Both the position numbers and the translations under genes were made by a program. This document shows, one piece after another, positions 22,505-36,763 of a stretch of DNA of 64,000 nt (within the stretch, counting starts at the first letter, position 1; each line of letters begins with the position of its first letter). The stretch is taken from NCBI GenBank assembly GCA_036768485.1, contig JAVLUZ010000191.1, forward strand, positions 2,888,953 to 2,952,952. Direction: 5' to 3'. This DNA comes from Mermis nigrescens (taxonomy: Eukaryota; Nematoda; Enoplea; Mermithida; Mermithidae). Below the pieces are notes generated by a model. That model searched no databases and was not told the DNA's origin. It was given only the letters and a program-made list of their open reading frames with translations.

Positions 22505-24864
22505 TAATTTCTGTATGTATGTTCAACATATTATAAAATCAGACATTAATAGGAGCAAAAATACTAGATTTCATTCATTCTCATTAATTATTATCTGACT
22601 TACAGACCGAGCATTTAAAATAGTACAGTAGGTAGTAAATTTTTGTATTTTTTTCAGGTGTGTTCAATGAGTCTAGCATGAAAGTACTGCAAGAATGCTA
22701 GAGAAATGGGAAGAACAAAATCCTGATCATTGACAATATTCCAGATGAAACCGCGGCGCCTCAATTCTGAAGTCGGGTATTGCTCTGATTTGGGGAAGAG
22801 TCAAAAAAAATAGCATTCGCTATTGATTTCTTGTTTACAAAAAATGCAAGAGATGCTTGCATAATGTTTAACGGCAATGTATTGTACGCTCATGCCCACT
22901 CTATTTTTGAATCTTATTTATCATACACAATCTTGCGCCAAAATTTGTTAAAAATAAAATTTGAATCATTAGAACTAGGGTTACCCACCACAAACCATTT
23001 TTTGCCATTTATCAGGCAATATTTTAGTTGTGTAAATTATGCAACCAGTTTTTTTGACTGTGATTTGATTACTGTTGACATAAGCTCTAATAAAAATAAT
23101 TTGTATAGCTGATCAATTTATCTAGATGTCGTTTTTATTGCTTTAAATCTGCTCACATGCATATTGCTTTTTTTATTATTATTTGTTTATTACAGTTATA
23201 ATGTCTTAATAATTTAAAGCTGCTAACTTGCTGTCTTGTGTTGCTTGCTTTTCTATCTAATTTTGCATTTTTTAAATCGCCCCTATTACACTACTATGCT
23301 TTAGGCATGCATCTTTCTAAAGCACAAGTACATACTGCAGATTGAAAAGAACTCATATTAGATGTAGATAAACAGTGCATGAGTTGTCCAAAAAGAATCA
23401 AAGTGATGTCCTTTAATCACAATGTGTCATATGGAGGGTTCAGTACCCATCAGCATAGATTTTTACTTCATCTATGTTTTCAACAGTCAAATTAAATGAA
23501 GCTTCCTTTCTAGAAAAAGTACCTTAGGTAGGGATCCCTGCAATACTACACTAGGTAGGTACTTAATGTATCTATGTCTAAATATACCTACAATTGGTAC
23601 AAGGTAGGTACCTACATATGTATGTATATATATGTAAGGGAGAAGTTCACTATGATGACCTAAGGGGTTGCTCCTGATTTAATTTTCTAATGCTAAGTAC
23701 TGATTAATTCTGCATAAAGAATGGGATACCCCTTTTACATGAGAGGTTCTATCTTAGAAGGGGTATGACAGCCATGCTTCATATGTAAGTACCTACTGTG
23801 TATGCAATCATAAATATTTATACTGCATACATTTTACTCCATGAAAAAAGGTTAAAAAGTAGGCAAACACGGAGCATTATATTTTACATATTCTTAAAAC
23901 AAGAGCAAAGGTAAAATGATAAGTTTATTTGCTGCGGCAATTGCCTGATTTTAGATTCGACAAAGTAGCAGCCGCTTATTGCGGTTGCTTCACACAACAA
24001 AATATTGCACATCTCTTTCTTCTCAGATGATTCTTGGGCTATTTCAATTAAAGATGAATTGGTATTAAAATACTGTATCAAATGATCAGTGGAAACAAGC
24101 ATTCTCCCAAATGTATTTGCTCAACGGTTTGCCACTTTTTGGCTTGATATCCCTGTATGGTTTTTTTAAGCAATTTCACCTTAAACCAAAATATACACCA
24201 TTTTGCATGTAAAACAACAAAATAATATAAACCTTATTTGAAAGTATATACAATGATTGTATCCAAATAAATCCTTCTTTTTACAACCCTGAAAATTAAT
24301 GAAAAATGCATGTCTTTGTATGTACATGCAAAGCACTACAATAGATACTGAAAATACTAGAAATGTATTGAGTCAAAAGTCACAGTTTTGTAAAAAAACC
24401 ATTTTTTATTTATTCTTGGCAATTTTTAGGAAATAAGTTATATAATAACAATAATGCACGTCTTACACTAATAAACATGACTGAAAATATGAATATTGTC
24501 GCAAATAAGCTGAATCATATAATTTCATGTTTTAAGAATCTTCTTGAAAATGGTCATTTTTTGTATGTGGGACATAGGTATGTTATGCGTAATACATATG
24601 AAAATACAGAAGAGTGGCATTTTTTTCCAGTTATGCCAATTGTTATCAAAAGAAATATGGCTTTATGACTCAATAACCTCTTTAAAAATTTTAGAAAAAT
24701 TCAAATAATCCTTTAAACTATTTTCTCCATAAAACAAATATTATGACTTTTTTGAAACCGTAATAGCTACCTCTTTTAGGAAACATAACATTCTTAATAA
24801 ATTACACTCAAAATTACATAGCGCTCTACACATTAAAAAATATAATGTATTTTAGAAAATCCCA
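22505..24864. other. Intergenic tract with short open stretches and GTACCTAC simple sequence
   Basis: There are small unrecognised open stretches (22831-23112 plus, 23884-24102 minus, 24477-24668 plus). Around 23530-23630 there are several TAGGTAGGTAC/GTACCTAC words, a low-complexity pattern seen in some insect genomes. No domain, splice structure or RNA gene is supported. Confidence 0.4.
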
Positions 24865-25115
24865 CTATTTTAAAGCTGATGACTGAAAGTCTCCAGTATT
24901 TTCAAATGCACTTGCAAGTCCTCTTTTGTGAGGCAACCTGGAATAACAAAACAGAATGAGAGCAAGATCATTCATTTGGGTAGAAAAAGACCATTTTTCA
25001 AGATAAACTTTTTGAGCCTTTGAGCTAACTTTTGGTGGTGTAAAGGCGACTCCACTGAGCATTGGGTCTTGAACTGTTGCTGGTGAACTATCAAAATTAG
25101 GGTCTAAATCAGACA
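24865..25115 (-). CDS. Unrecognised small ORF
   Basis: From an ATG at about 25115 an 83-codon frame runs to 24865. It starts MSDLDPNFDSS and includes LSGVAFTPPKVSSKAQK. Composition is protein-like, unlike the surrounding low-complexity frames, but I recognise no family. A splice-acceptor-like TTATTCCAG lies inside it in the minus orientation, so it may really be an exon with retained intron sequence, or a transposon fragment. Confidence 0.2.
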
Positions 25116-25258
25116 TTATGAGCAACACTTGAGAGCAAGTAAAGCTGACAAAAAGGTTTAAAAAACAGGAGCTGATGAATCAAAGAGATCAAAGGAATTG
25201 CCGCCCTTCAAAATGTAGGACTGTAGTTTCCTGGGAAACCCAAACACCTATGCTTTGT

Positions 25259-25287
25259 GTATGTGTGTGTGTGTGTGTGTGTGTGCA
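25259..25287. repeat. (GT)n microsatellite
   Basis: About 14 uninterrupted GT dinucleotides. Confidence 0.95.
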
Positions 25288-25289
25288 AT

Positions 25290-27700
25290 GTAAAGTGTGC
25301 AATGCTTTATTCTAATGCAATATTATTGTTATGAACTAAATTGCAAGCAGTTAATTTGTTTGACACATTTAAATAAATTTTGAGCCAATTAAATTCAATA
25401 GTATCTTCTTTCTGGGCATATTTGTACAAATATATGCAATTGAAATGGTGCAAAATGTAGTTAAAAAAATCTTCATATTTGACGTTAAGCTGAGAGCTAT
25501 AAAAAGTTAAGGGCACAACATAGATTTGCAAGCTAAATAGTTCCTAATTATTTTGAAACATTCAAAACACCGGTCCCCATATTCAGAAAAATTGAGTAAA
25601 TTGAAGAAAGTGTACTCTAAATGCATAGATTAAAAAAATTTCATTTTACAACAAATTAGGGTATGATTTTGTATATAGCAATTTATTATTTCCAAATTTA
25701 TTGGGTCAAAATTACGAATCAATCATAGCTTGGAAATAGTTGTTGATAGTGACCCATTTGAGGATCAGCTCGTTCATAGGGGTATAAGACATCGTAATCC
25801 ACTCATGCAACCACAGCTTGCAGTTTTACAAGTAGATTAAACACTGGGGGCTATACTTTCTCAGCAAAGATGGCAAAATTTAGCCACCACAATGTTGGTT
25901 TATGTCGGCATTTTTGAGCCATATAAAGGCAGGATTGACACTGAAATTCTGATTCACATTTTGACATGTTATTCACACAAATTTGGACTACTAGGTACAC
26001 AAAAATGCACAGAAAAAGAATATCATTTAAAAGTTATAAATTTATAATTTTTTTTCACTTTTTATCAATTCGAGTAAATGGCTAAAATTATTCTCAGGCT
26101 GAATAATGACAATATCAATTTCAAGTTCTCCTATTATGGGTAACAGTTGATAATAATTATTAGGATTGTCAGGATGGTAACTAATTTTGAAATCATCATT
26201 TTGATTTATACTCCAAGAAATCAATTTAATATTCACAGAGGTTTTATTAGCCGTAGGCCAGCAAGGGCCATGCGTGATTTGGTTCCAAGTAGGGACAGAC
26301 ATTGCAAATTTTGATTCTATTTTGCCAACTTAAATATGAGAAAATTTTCTCTCGGGCAAAGTTAGGACAATTTATTATGTCAGAGTGAATCAAACAAAGA
26401 AGACTACACAGTTTTCCTGGGAAAGTATGAATAACATTAATGTAAATCAAAAGGTTTAAATAATCTTTCTGTTGTTGTTTTTTCTTCATTTAGTTGTTGG
26501 AATGATGAACAAATCTTACAATAGCATAAATGATACTGTATTGTGTCATAATTTAAACAACTACAGTGGACTCTCCGAGATCTGTTTGGAACAGAACATG
26601 GTTTTAAAGGAAAGTTGCAATTTTCAGGTTTCCGGTTATAGAAATTTAAGTGCATGTTTTCCGAAACTAGAGTCTATGAAATTCACACCTGGATGTCAAA
26701 ACTGTTAGGAAATTGATGAAAGTTTTTGAGGCATTGGAGGTCTTGATTGAGCAATAAAAAATGTAGGCATAAAGAGGAATTGAATGCAATTTTCAATGAA
26801 ATTCTAAGCCGTATTTTTTCCTTAGTTGCAATAGCCATTCTTTACACCAATTTGTTTTATTAAAACAGAAATTTTACAGCATTTCACGAAAAGAAATTAT
26901 AATACCATTTTATCTAGTGCTGCAGTTGACATGCCCATATAGCACACACGAGTATTGAAGTCCTCTCAAATTCCCACTTAATTTTTTTGATCTGTTTTGG
27001 CGTAGGTTTGGGCTTGGGCAACAGTGGTTTCTTTCTGAAAAATGAGAAGCTTTCTATCAATAGTTAATGTGATGCTGGGATTTGTTTTGGTGTCAATTTG
27101 TACAAAATCATCAGTGTAAAAAGCCTTCAAAATTTTGATATTGCAATCTTTTTGACGTTTCTGTGCACGCTTTGAATAAAAATTTTGTATAATCTACGCC
27201 TTTTACACACTGAACGTGGTTGGCTTCAATAATCAAAAATTGATGAACTACTCAAATCTTAATATTCTCAGCAGGGAATTTTTTTGTTGAAAAGGCAAAA
27301 TTCTATCATCATTCCCAAAACATTAAATACTTTTCACAACAATCAAGCAAACAACTGACAATATGAGTGTGATGTAAATATCTTTTCAGTTTTTGGCCAG
27401 TCAGTATGTACTTGCCAGTGTTAAAACGAGTACAGTAACACCATATATTTGGTACTCTAACACAGGAAACACTTAAGGTTCGAAAATGCATTTTGGTCTA
27501 CATTTTTTGTACAGTTTCTGCAAACTTATTGGAAAACACATATCGTGATGTGAGATGTAATTAGAAATGGCAAAATTGCACAAAACAGCTTCAAAGCTGC
27601 ATTCTATCAAAATATCAACTATGCTCTTCAAGTGCACATTCAACATCATGTCCACTTTTGTTCCAGTAAATACTAGCTTTCCAGATGTGACAAGAAGCAC
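25290..27700. other. Intergenic, no gene confirmed
   Basis: Overlapping minus-strand open stretches at 26655-26437, 26489-26247 and 26302-26042 could be one decayed protein with frameshifts (for example FAREKIFSYLSWQNRIKI, then a Trp/Pro-rich part), but no family is recognised. A single AATCTACGCC word near 27190 resembles the second block of the 8.9-kb tandem array. Confidence 0.3.
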
Positions 27701-27708
27701 GGTAGAAT

Positions 27709-27956
27709 CATAGGTGGGCAGCACCAAAATTCTGGGGAAGGTGAAAAAATTTTCAAAGGTCAAAAAATAATCTTAAAAGTGGTTGTAAGGCAAAAACACC
27801 ATTTTTCGATGTTTCTCATCAAGCACTATCCAACGGCATCAAAAAATTGCCAAAAAAAACAAAAAAATTTCAAAACTTGAATTCTGGGGGGTATTTTGAT
27901 TTCTGGGGGGGTATTTCAACTTCTGGGCGGGTGCATACCCCTCATGCCCACGTGTG
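27709..27956. mobile_element. hAT-like MITE family A, copy 6
   Basis: A 248-bp copy with ends CATAGGTGGGCAGCA and CATGCCCACGTGTG and perfect 8-bp duplications GGTAGAAT (27701-27708 and 27957-27964). Confidence 0.9.
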
Positions 27957-28150
27957 GGTAGAATGAGGATGCTTGATTTTTAAGCTCAGGCCAGGAAATT
28001 TGCCAGGCTTGTACTTTACTAATTTGGAACAGTGAGCATGCCAGAGTTTCAAGATTAAACATACAACTACAATTGGCTTGAGCAATAATATTACAAATTT
28101 GCATTTTAGGAGACTGAATTTGTACAATGAAAAATTCAAATAATTCGACT

Positions 28151-30340
<2,190 letters not shown>

Positions 30341-30719
30341 TTTGTCTTAAATGGGTTGCATTAAAGTTAAATCTTTATCAGCCGTGTTTATAATATGTTT
30401 CACAAAATCTTGCACATGGAGAGCTATCGTTTAATTGATGTAAATTGCCTGCAAAAGTGGTTTAAAATGAACCAGCAATCACACTACTGTGCACAGAAGT
30501 CGACAAAGATATACAGCTTTATTGTAATCATGTACATTAATAAGCAGTAAACTGTTAGTATTCTCTACACCTAGTAGTTGTGTAAAGTTTGCACTATTCA
30601 TTTGTTGTTAATATGTAGTCTATACTACAAATTTATTTTACTACCAAATCAAAGCGCTAGTGTTCCTTACATTTGATATTTGCGTGAAGTTTTTGAATTT
30701 TTGCCAAAAATCTTTGCCT

Positions 30720-30865
30720 TCTAATTTACCAACATCCCGCCTTTTCCATTTTCTTGAAGTTTAAAATCTTTTATAATTCTCTCATAATTTAATGGTAGGT
30801 TTTAACTTTAAGTTTCTCTTGGTTTACAACTCTCGCTTAGCAAGCTCATTTTTCAAAACTTTTTC
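30720..30865 (+). repeat. Solo fragment matching the Penelope-like element 3' tail
   Basis: About 140 bp match 36068-36218, immediately after the GIY-YIG coding region of the Penelope-like element; shared blocks include AATTTACCAACATCCC, CTTTTATAATTCTCTC and GCTTAGCAAGCTCATTTTTC. This looks like a short 3'-end insertion of the same family. Confidence 0.65.
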
Positions 30866-30978
30866 ATAGTGATCAGATTAGTTGCGTTTAATTTGGACTT
30901 GGTGGACGGTCATTATTTTATTACTTGGCTTAAATAAACCAAGTGAATATCTTTTGATTATTTTCTTCATCGCAAATT

Positions 30979-31075
30979 CAAACACCCAATTTTCAATTTG
31001 AAAATTGACCCAATTTTCAATTTGAAAATTGATCCAATTTTCAATTTGAAAATTGAAAATTGGGTGTTTTCAATT
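30979..31075. repeat. Tandem array of near-palindromic 24-bp units inside a larger inverted repeat
   Basis: Three consecutive 24-bp units start at 30985, 31009 and 31033, each containing CAATTTTCAATTTGAAAAT and each nearly its own reverse complement. The array is bounded by CAAACACCCAATTTTC on the left and its reverse complement AAATTGGGTGTTTT on the right, so the whole ~95 bp can fold back on itself. Confidence 0.9.
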
Positions 31076-31374
31076 TCAAAAGTCACAACACATTGTGCTT
31101 GTGTATTGATTGAGTGAGGATTTGCAATGTGAATTCGTTGGTTAAATTTTTGTGCTTGATTATAAGTGAACTGCACATTAAGAAGAAATAACTTAATGCA
31201 GTTTTAATTTGAAAATGGATGGTGTCCATAAGGTTGTCTTGTTTAAAAAGGATAATGCTGATGTTAAGAACAATATTGTTTTCCACGTTCTTGGACTGTT
31301 GTCATTATTGTGGCATGTTACTGATTGTGTTTACTGACTGATGTACTGAAATCACGCTAATTAAAAGTAGTGTA

Positions 31375-32136
31375 CTAGCAAAGAAAAATGCTCCGATGGA
31401 ACAAAAAAGATGAATATACTTGGAATTGTGGATTATTATGGATGTAAAAGGAGGGGACTAGGAAAAATCTACCTAAAGTCGGAAAATCTGCTAAAAATCG
31501 CACTTTCTCTAAGCAACGCAAAAAATCGATGTATATTCTGCGGCCTCTAAAAAAGTGTCTTTTTTAAATAATGTTCAAAGTTTCAGATAAGAGTGTATAA
31601 ACAAAATCTATCAAGGTAACTTTTTTAAATTGCTGGCACCTGATTGATAGAAAACTAAGAGGTATTGTATTTAAAGTTGTTTTGTTTTATGAGCATTATA
31701 GCAAGCAAAGCAGGAGCCGATTGATTAGTGCACACAATCGTTTTGGGCATGCTAGTGTATCTACATTAAGTCTGTTTCAAGTCAACTTACGTGTTTCCTA
31801 CTGTTTTTAACCAACCATGTCTTCAATTGTCTTCGATGTTTGCTATTTCATTCAATTGGCTTGGAAGACTGTTAGTTTACTTAATATCATTTCCCATAGC
31901 TACTGCATAGCTAACGTGCTGCTGTTTCAATCATTGCTATGGTTGAATATTTATTTTAATCTGTTGGCCGCAGAATATACATCGATTTTTTGCGTTGCTT
32001 AGAGAAAGTGTGATTTTTAGCAGATTTTCCTGACTTTAGGTAGATTTTTCCTAGTCCCCTCCTTTTACATCCATAATAATCCACAATTCCAAGTATATTC
32101 ATCTTTTTTGTTCCATCGGAGCATTTTTCTTTGCTA

Positions 32137-32137
<1 letters not shown>
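31375..32137. mobile_element. Long-TIR DNA element, copy 2, TA target duplication
   Basis: A 763-bp element with inverted arms of about 172 bp (31375-31546 and 31966-32137), starting CTAGCAAAGAAAAATGCTCC and ending with its reverse complement. TA flanks both ends (31373-31374 and 32138-32139). It is the same family as 13363-14657, with a shorter interior and no transposase frame. The right end abuts a (TA)n run, so it may have inserted into, or seeded, the microsatellite. Confidence 0.85.

Positions 32138-32209
<72 letters not shown>
32138..32209. repeat. (TA)n microsatellite
   Basis: About 36 TA dinucleotides directly after the TIR of the neighbouring DNA element. Confidence 0.95.
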
Positions 32210-32212
<3 letters not shown>

Positions 32213-32265
32213 GAAAAAATATACATTGCAAACTGAATAATTTAAACTAAAGTGTGAAAAGGTCA

Positions 32266-33893
32266 GGGCCCGGTTGCTCAACTCGACCATTAACTAATGT
32301 TTACCTTAACGTTAATGGTCACCTTAACACAACCATTAATTAATGGTCGCGTTAAGTCCAATTTCCACCTTAACGGAACCATTAAAAAAAATTGGGTTGC
32401 TTGACTCAACCATTAAGCTCGACTTTAAGGGAAGTCTAATGGTCCATTTAAATTTTGGTTGCTGGACTCCACCTTAGTGCAGCCGTTAATTGAGGCTCAG
32501 TTTTTTAATGTCTACCTTAAAACCAGTTGCTTGACTGAAACCTTAACGCTCCCATTAAGTGTTTAATGGTTTCTTTAAGGTAAATTTAGTTGCTGGGCTT
32601 CACCTCAACAACTTTAATGGCTTTGTTAAGGTTCATTCTTTAAGGTAGCTTGAGAGCCACATTAACGGACTCATTGATTGCTTTTCACATTGAAAAATGG
32701 CGTTTCTTCCTATCGTTCTGATTTTTAATATTATGACAAGTTCTCGCTCGATTCAAAGTCAAAAGAAGTCCTTTGACTAATTTCAATGATGACAAATTTT
32801 ATGATCAATTTAGATTTAGCAAGTTATCCTTAATACTGAAGATTTCATAACAATAATATTAGTTTATCCTTTTTCTAGTTGCAGACAAGGCAACTATGAG
32901 CGCTGCCTACTGACAATACAAATTGCAGAAAACTGGCTGATACAAACTTCATCTTTGCATAAATAGAAATTTTTTTAACTATTACATTTTTCCAACTACA
33001 TAATTTCATGACAATTAAAACACAGCTTTTATAGAGACTTCATGTATGCAATTATTGTTTTCACGAGATAACTCAATGATTACATTTCACACTTAAAAAG
33101 TAAAGCTTCTTTCATTATTCTTTTAGTTAATAATATGATACATGCTCGTCAATCAACTGTCAAATGAAATCCATTGGTTCATTTTAATGACAATAAAACG
33201 AGTTTTTTCAGTTGGCTTCTTCATTTTATTCAGCTGTTGCCAAAAATGCACTAAAATCAAAATTGTATTTTCCTATTTTTCTTCTCTATTTTTTAAAATT
33301 TCCATATCATCGCTAGCAACCATTTATGACCCAGACTAATGAGCATTTTCATTTAATTTCCTCATTAAGTGTATCGCTGTCACTGCAATCCATTATCAGA
33401 CGAATTCGAACCAAAACCAAAAGTCAAGCGGTAAAAGAGTAAAATAAAAGAAAATTTGAATTTTCAATGACTATGGTTCTCAATGTTTTATATCTATGTA
33501 TTTTAACCAAAAGATTAAAATTCTCGTGGAATACGTGTGAACTTAACACAACCATCAAACTTCCCTTAACGCAACCATTAAGCTTACCTTAACGCTACCA
33601 TTAGATTTCCCTTGATGCAGCCATTAAAGGTTTTTGTTAATGGTTTCTTTAATGGTACCCTTAAACTTCCCATAATAAATGCTCGACCATTAATTAATGG
33701 TCAAATCAAGCAACCTGATTTTGTATGAACCTTAACAAAACCATTAGTTAAGGTTTTACCTTAACGTTAATGGTTTTGTTAAGGGAATCTTAATGGTCGT
33801 TGGCGTTAAGGTGGAGTCGAGCAACTGGCCAACCATTAAAAATTAATTTTTAATGGTTAGCCTTTATTAAGGTGAAGTCGAGCAACTGGGCCC
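32266..33893. mobile_element. Foldback-like DNA element with dense subterminal TTAATGGT repeats
   Basis: Ends are inverted: GGGCCCGGTTGCTCAACT at the left and AGTCGAGCAACTGGGCCC at the right. Both subterminal regions (about 32280-32660 and 33540-33880) are packed with short words ACCATTAA/TTAATGGT and CCTTAAC/GTTAAGG in both orientations. The ~900-bp centre is plain AT-rich DNA with no transposase. AGGTC is present on both flanks, but an exact target duplication is not clean. GGGCC-type ends occur in Harbinger- and P-like elements; the superfamily is not assigned. Confidence 0.75.
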
Positions 33894-34261
33894 AGGTCTT
33901 ATTTCACCACCAAGTGGCTTAAGCCCATTGTGCTCCAACACGGCGCCCAACCATACAACTGGTCTTATCCTTCCACGCGATGCAGCCTGGAAAATAAAAC
34001 CATCAAGTTTACATTGTTTCCTGGGAAACCCCATTGGCAGGTCTGGGCAGGATTGGGCCAGTCAAGGCAGACAGCTCCCTTGCTACCTAACCCCTACCCC
34101 AGGGAGCACGTTTGTTCTCACTTGCCTATGCTTAAGCACAGGCTATCTCTCAGCACACTATGACAGGGTGATGCAGTTAAGTACTAACATAACAAAAAGG
34201 AAAATAGTAGCATGTGGGTAAATTAAAACAAATTAAATGATATGATGGAACATTATTGTTG
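33894..34261. other. Intergenic, no gene recognised
   Basis: A locally GC-richer stretch with two overlapping plus-strand open frames (about 33928-34221). Low-complexity Pro/Leu-rich translation and no domain; possibly transposon 5' sequence. Confidence 0.35.
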
Positions 34262-34935
34262 AGAATGGGACAATCATGCTCTATGTATAATGACTCCTTG
34301 ATTGAAAGATCAAAAGAGTCAGATGCTCAACTGATAACCTTTGAAGCAATCTGATGTAATTGGATGATTGTTATTTGAGATATGCTTGTAAATAGCAGAT
34401 AAGATATCACCCTGAATTGGCTTTTCTGTAGCATATGAGATGCCTGTATGATCTGCAATTCTATACTTAAAAATGTCAGCAAGTTTTGCCAATGTAACTA
34501 GCTATACAGCCAGAACACATACTTATATACTAAATTAGAGAGTAGCTTAGCAGGTACAGCATCCTGGTTCTTGAAAAACTGGCTGATAAGCATGACAAGT
34601 TTGTAAACAAAGCTTACCTAAATCTGAGGGTAAAATGCACATTTAAGCTTCAGAATTCTGTTGTGCAAATTGTACCAATGCTCACTCAGTGTAAGGCAAA
34701 ACAAGAGAATAGCATAATGTACCAACCCAACTTTTATGTCATCAATCTTATCATAAACCTTTGTCATAAAGTCTGATATGACCTTATCAATCAAGCCAAG
34801 AGGATACTCATTTTGCAGTAGAGTCTGCTTCAGCTTGTCAATATCAGAGACAAAAGTCTGATATGAGTTACAACATGTAAATATGACTCACAATTGTCCT
34901 TATTAAACCAACTTTATAGGCATATGTATTAGGAA
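34262..34935 (-). pseudogene. Penelope-like element 3' part, inverted copy
   Basis: On the minus strand this repeats the C-terminal RT and GIY-YIG endonuclease region present on the plus strand at about 35375-36070. Shared words include the reverse complements of TCATATCAGACTTTTGTCTC and AAGCTGAAGCAGACTCTACT. It joins the plus copy head-to-head near 34935 by a junction inside the RT C-terminal coding region. Stops and small differences show independent decay. Confidence 0.8.
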
Positions 34936-36090
34936 ACTATTTGATGATCAGAATGTCATTTTAGTGAATAACAACTGCAGTTAAAGGAATTTACTTTACT
35001 TGCAATGCTGAAATATATCAACAGATAGATGGTGTTGCTATATGGGTAATCTGCTTGGCCCAGTTATTGCCAAGATTTTCTTGAGCTATCACAAGACAAA
35101 GTGCCTCAGAGACTGTAGTACTAAGATCAGACCCAAATTTTATGTATCTCATGTTGATGACACATTTGCAGTGCTTTCTGACAGAAATCAGCCTAGCAAC
35201 TTCTGTGATTACATGAATCAGCAACATCTTAATATGAAGTTTACATTTGAAACTGAATGTGACAAGAAATTAAATTTCCTTGATGTGCTTGTTGAAAGGA
35301 AGTCTGATGATATTGTGTCATCAGTATATCAGAAGCCCACATTTTCTCTCCTTTATGCCAAATTGTTTAGTTTCATTCCTTATGCCTATGAAGTTAGTCT
35401 AATAAGGACACTTGTGAGTTGTACTTACATGATTTGTAACTCATATCAGACTTTTGTCTCTTATATTGACAAGCTGAAGCAGACTCTACTGCACAATGAG
35501 TACCCCTTGATTTGATTGATAAGGTCATATCAGACTTCATTACAAAGGTTTATATAAAGAGTGATGACATAAAAGTTGGGTGTGATAAAGTATGTTATTC
35601 TCTTATTATGCCTTACACTGGTGTGCGTGGCTGCAATGTAAGCTGCAGAATTCCAATCCTTATATCTGCCCTTTAATCTCAGATCAGAGTAAGGTTTGCT
35701 TATAAACCTATCAGTGTATCAGCCGGTCTTTCAAGAACAAGGATGCTGTACCTGCTAAGCTACTTTCTAATTTAGTATATAAGTATATGTGCTCTAGTTG
35801 TATGGCAAGTTTTATTGGTGAAACACACTGACATTCTGAGAGTAGAATTGCAGAGCATACAGGCATCTCATTTGCTACAGAAAAATCATTTAAGGGCAAT
35901 TTTTTATCTGCTATCAACAAACATGTCTCAAATAACAATCATCCAATTACATCAGATTGCTTCAAGGTTAATAGTCGAGCATCCAACTCTTGATGTTTTA
36001 ATCAAGGAGTCATTATACATAGCAGGTGATTGTCCCATTCTCAATAATAATGCTTCTACAAATCCTTTAAATTTGTTTTAATTTACCAAC
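34936..36090 (+). pseudogene. Penelope-like element: reverse transcriptase and GIY-YIG endonuclease
   Basis: QQIDGVA then, after a one-base-type frameshift near 35040, MGNLLGPVIAKIF; the YVDD-type box in SHVDDTFAVLSD; KLNFLDVLVER; and SVYQKPTF, a block diagnostic of Penelope-like RTs. Downstream (about 35780-36050) CSSCMASFIGETH and RIAEHTGIS are the GIY-YIG endonuclease core with a Cys pair, then NHPITSDCFKV. The open RT segment is 35042-35515 (157 codons). Stops separate RT and endonuclease, so the copy is dead. It is followed by a 3' tail repeat shared with 30720-30865. Confidence 0.85.
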
Positions 36091-36502
36091 ATCCCACATT
36101 TTTCATTTTCTTTAACTTTTAAATCTTTTATAATTCTCTCCATAATGTAATGGTATGTTTCAACTCGAAGCTTCTCTTGGTTTACAACTCTTGCTTAGCA
36201 AGCTCATTTTTCAAAACTATTTTATGGCAAACAGTGGTGTTAACAATTTATATATCCTACCTTGAAAATTTCAAACCAATCCAAATGCTGGTGCTTGAGT
36301 TAAGCCCCTATCTGCAAGAGTGTAAACTGATGCTGGCATACATTAGGTACAATTTCAAAACTTTTGTTATAGTGTGCAAATAGGGTATGTATCATACCAC
36401 TGAAATTTCAGCCTGACCCAACCACTGGTTCTTGAGATGGACCTCTTCATATATTTTCCACTACCCCCACCCCCTGCTCCTGGGCAGACAGGTCTCCCTG
36501 AC
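36091..36502. other. Penelope 3' tail and unassigned AT-rich sequence
   Basis: The first ~130 bp are the 3' tail shared with 30720-30865. The rest shows no gene. Confidence 0.5.
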
Positions 36503-36763
36503 CATACATGGGCAGCAAGAAAATTCTGGGGGTGCAAGATTTTTTTGAAGGTCGAAAAATGGCCTTAAAAATGGTGGTATGGCGTATAAAAACACCATTT
36601 TTCGACGTTTCTCATCAAGCATTATCCATTGGCATCAAAAAATTGCAAAAAAACAAAGAAAATTTTCAAGAATTGAATTCTGGGGGGTATTTTGATTTCT
36701 GGGGGGGTATTTTGGTTTCTGGGGGTGTGCATACCCCCCCAAACCCCCCCACGCCCAGGTGTG
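36503..36763. mobile_element. hAT-like MITE family A, copy 7
   Basis: A 261-bp copy with ends CATACATGGGCAGCA and CGCCCAGGTGTG. Flanks CTCCCTGAC and CTCCCGAC match an 8-bp duplication except for one inserted base. It has the strongest G-run structure of the family: three runs of 5-7 G in about 65 bp. Confidence 0.85.

Noticed and set aside
26042..26655. Minus-strand host gene with F-box-like words
   Set aside because: The frames break twice, there are no convincing splice sites, and the resemblance is too weak.
31956..32290. Open frames with long Ile-Tyr runs on the minus strand
   Set aside because: They are translations of the (TA)n microsatellite and adjoining TIR, not genes.
33928..34221. 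Plus-strand coding gene
   Set aside because: Low-complexity translation in two frames, no domain and no conserved start; it lies between two transposons.
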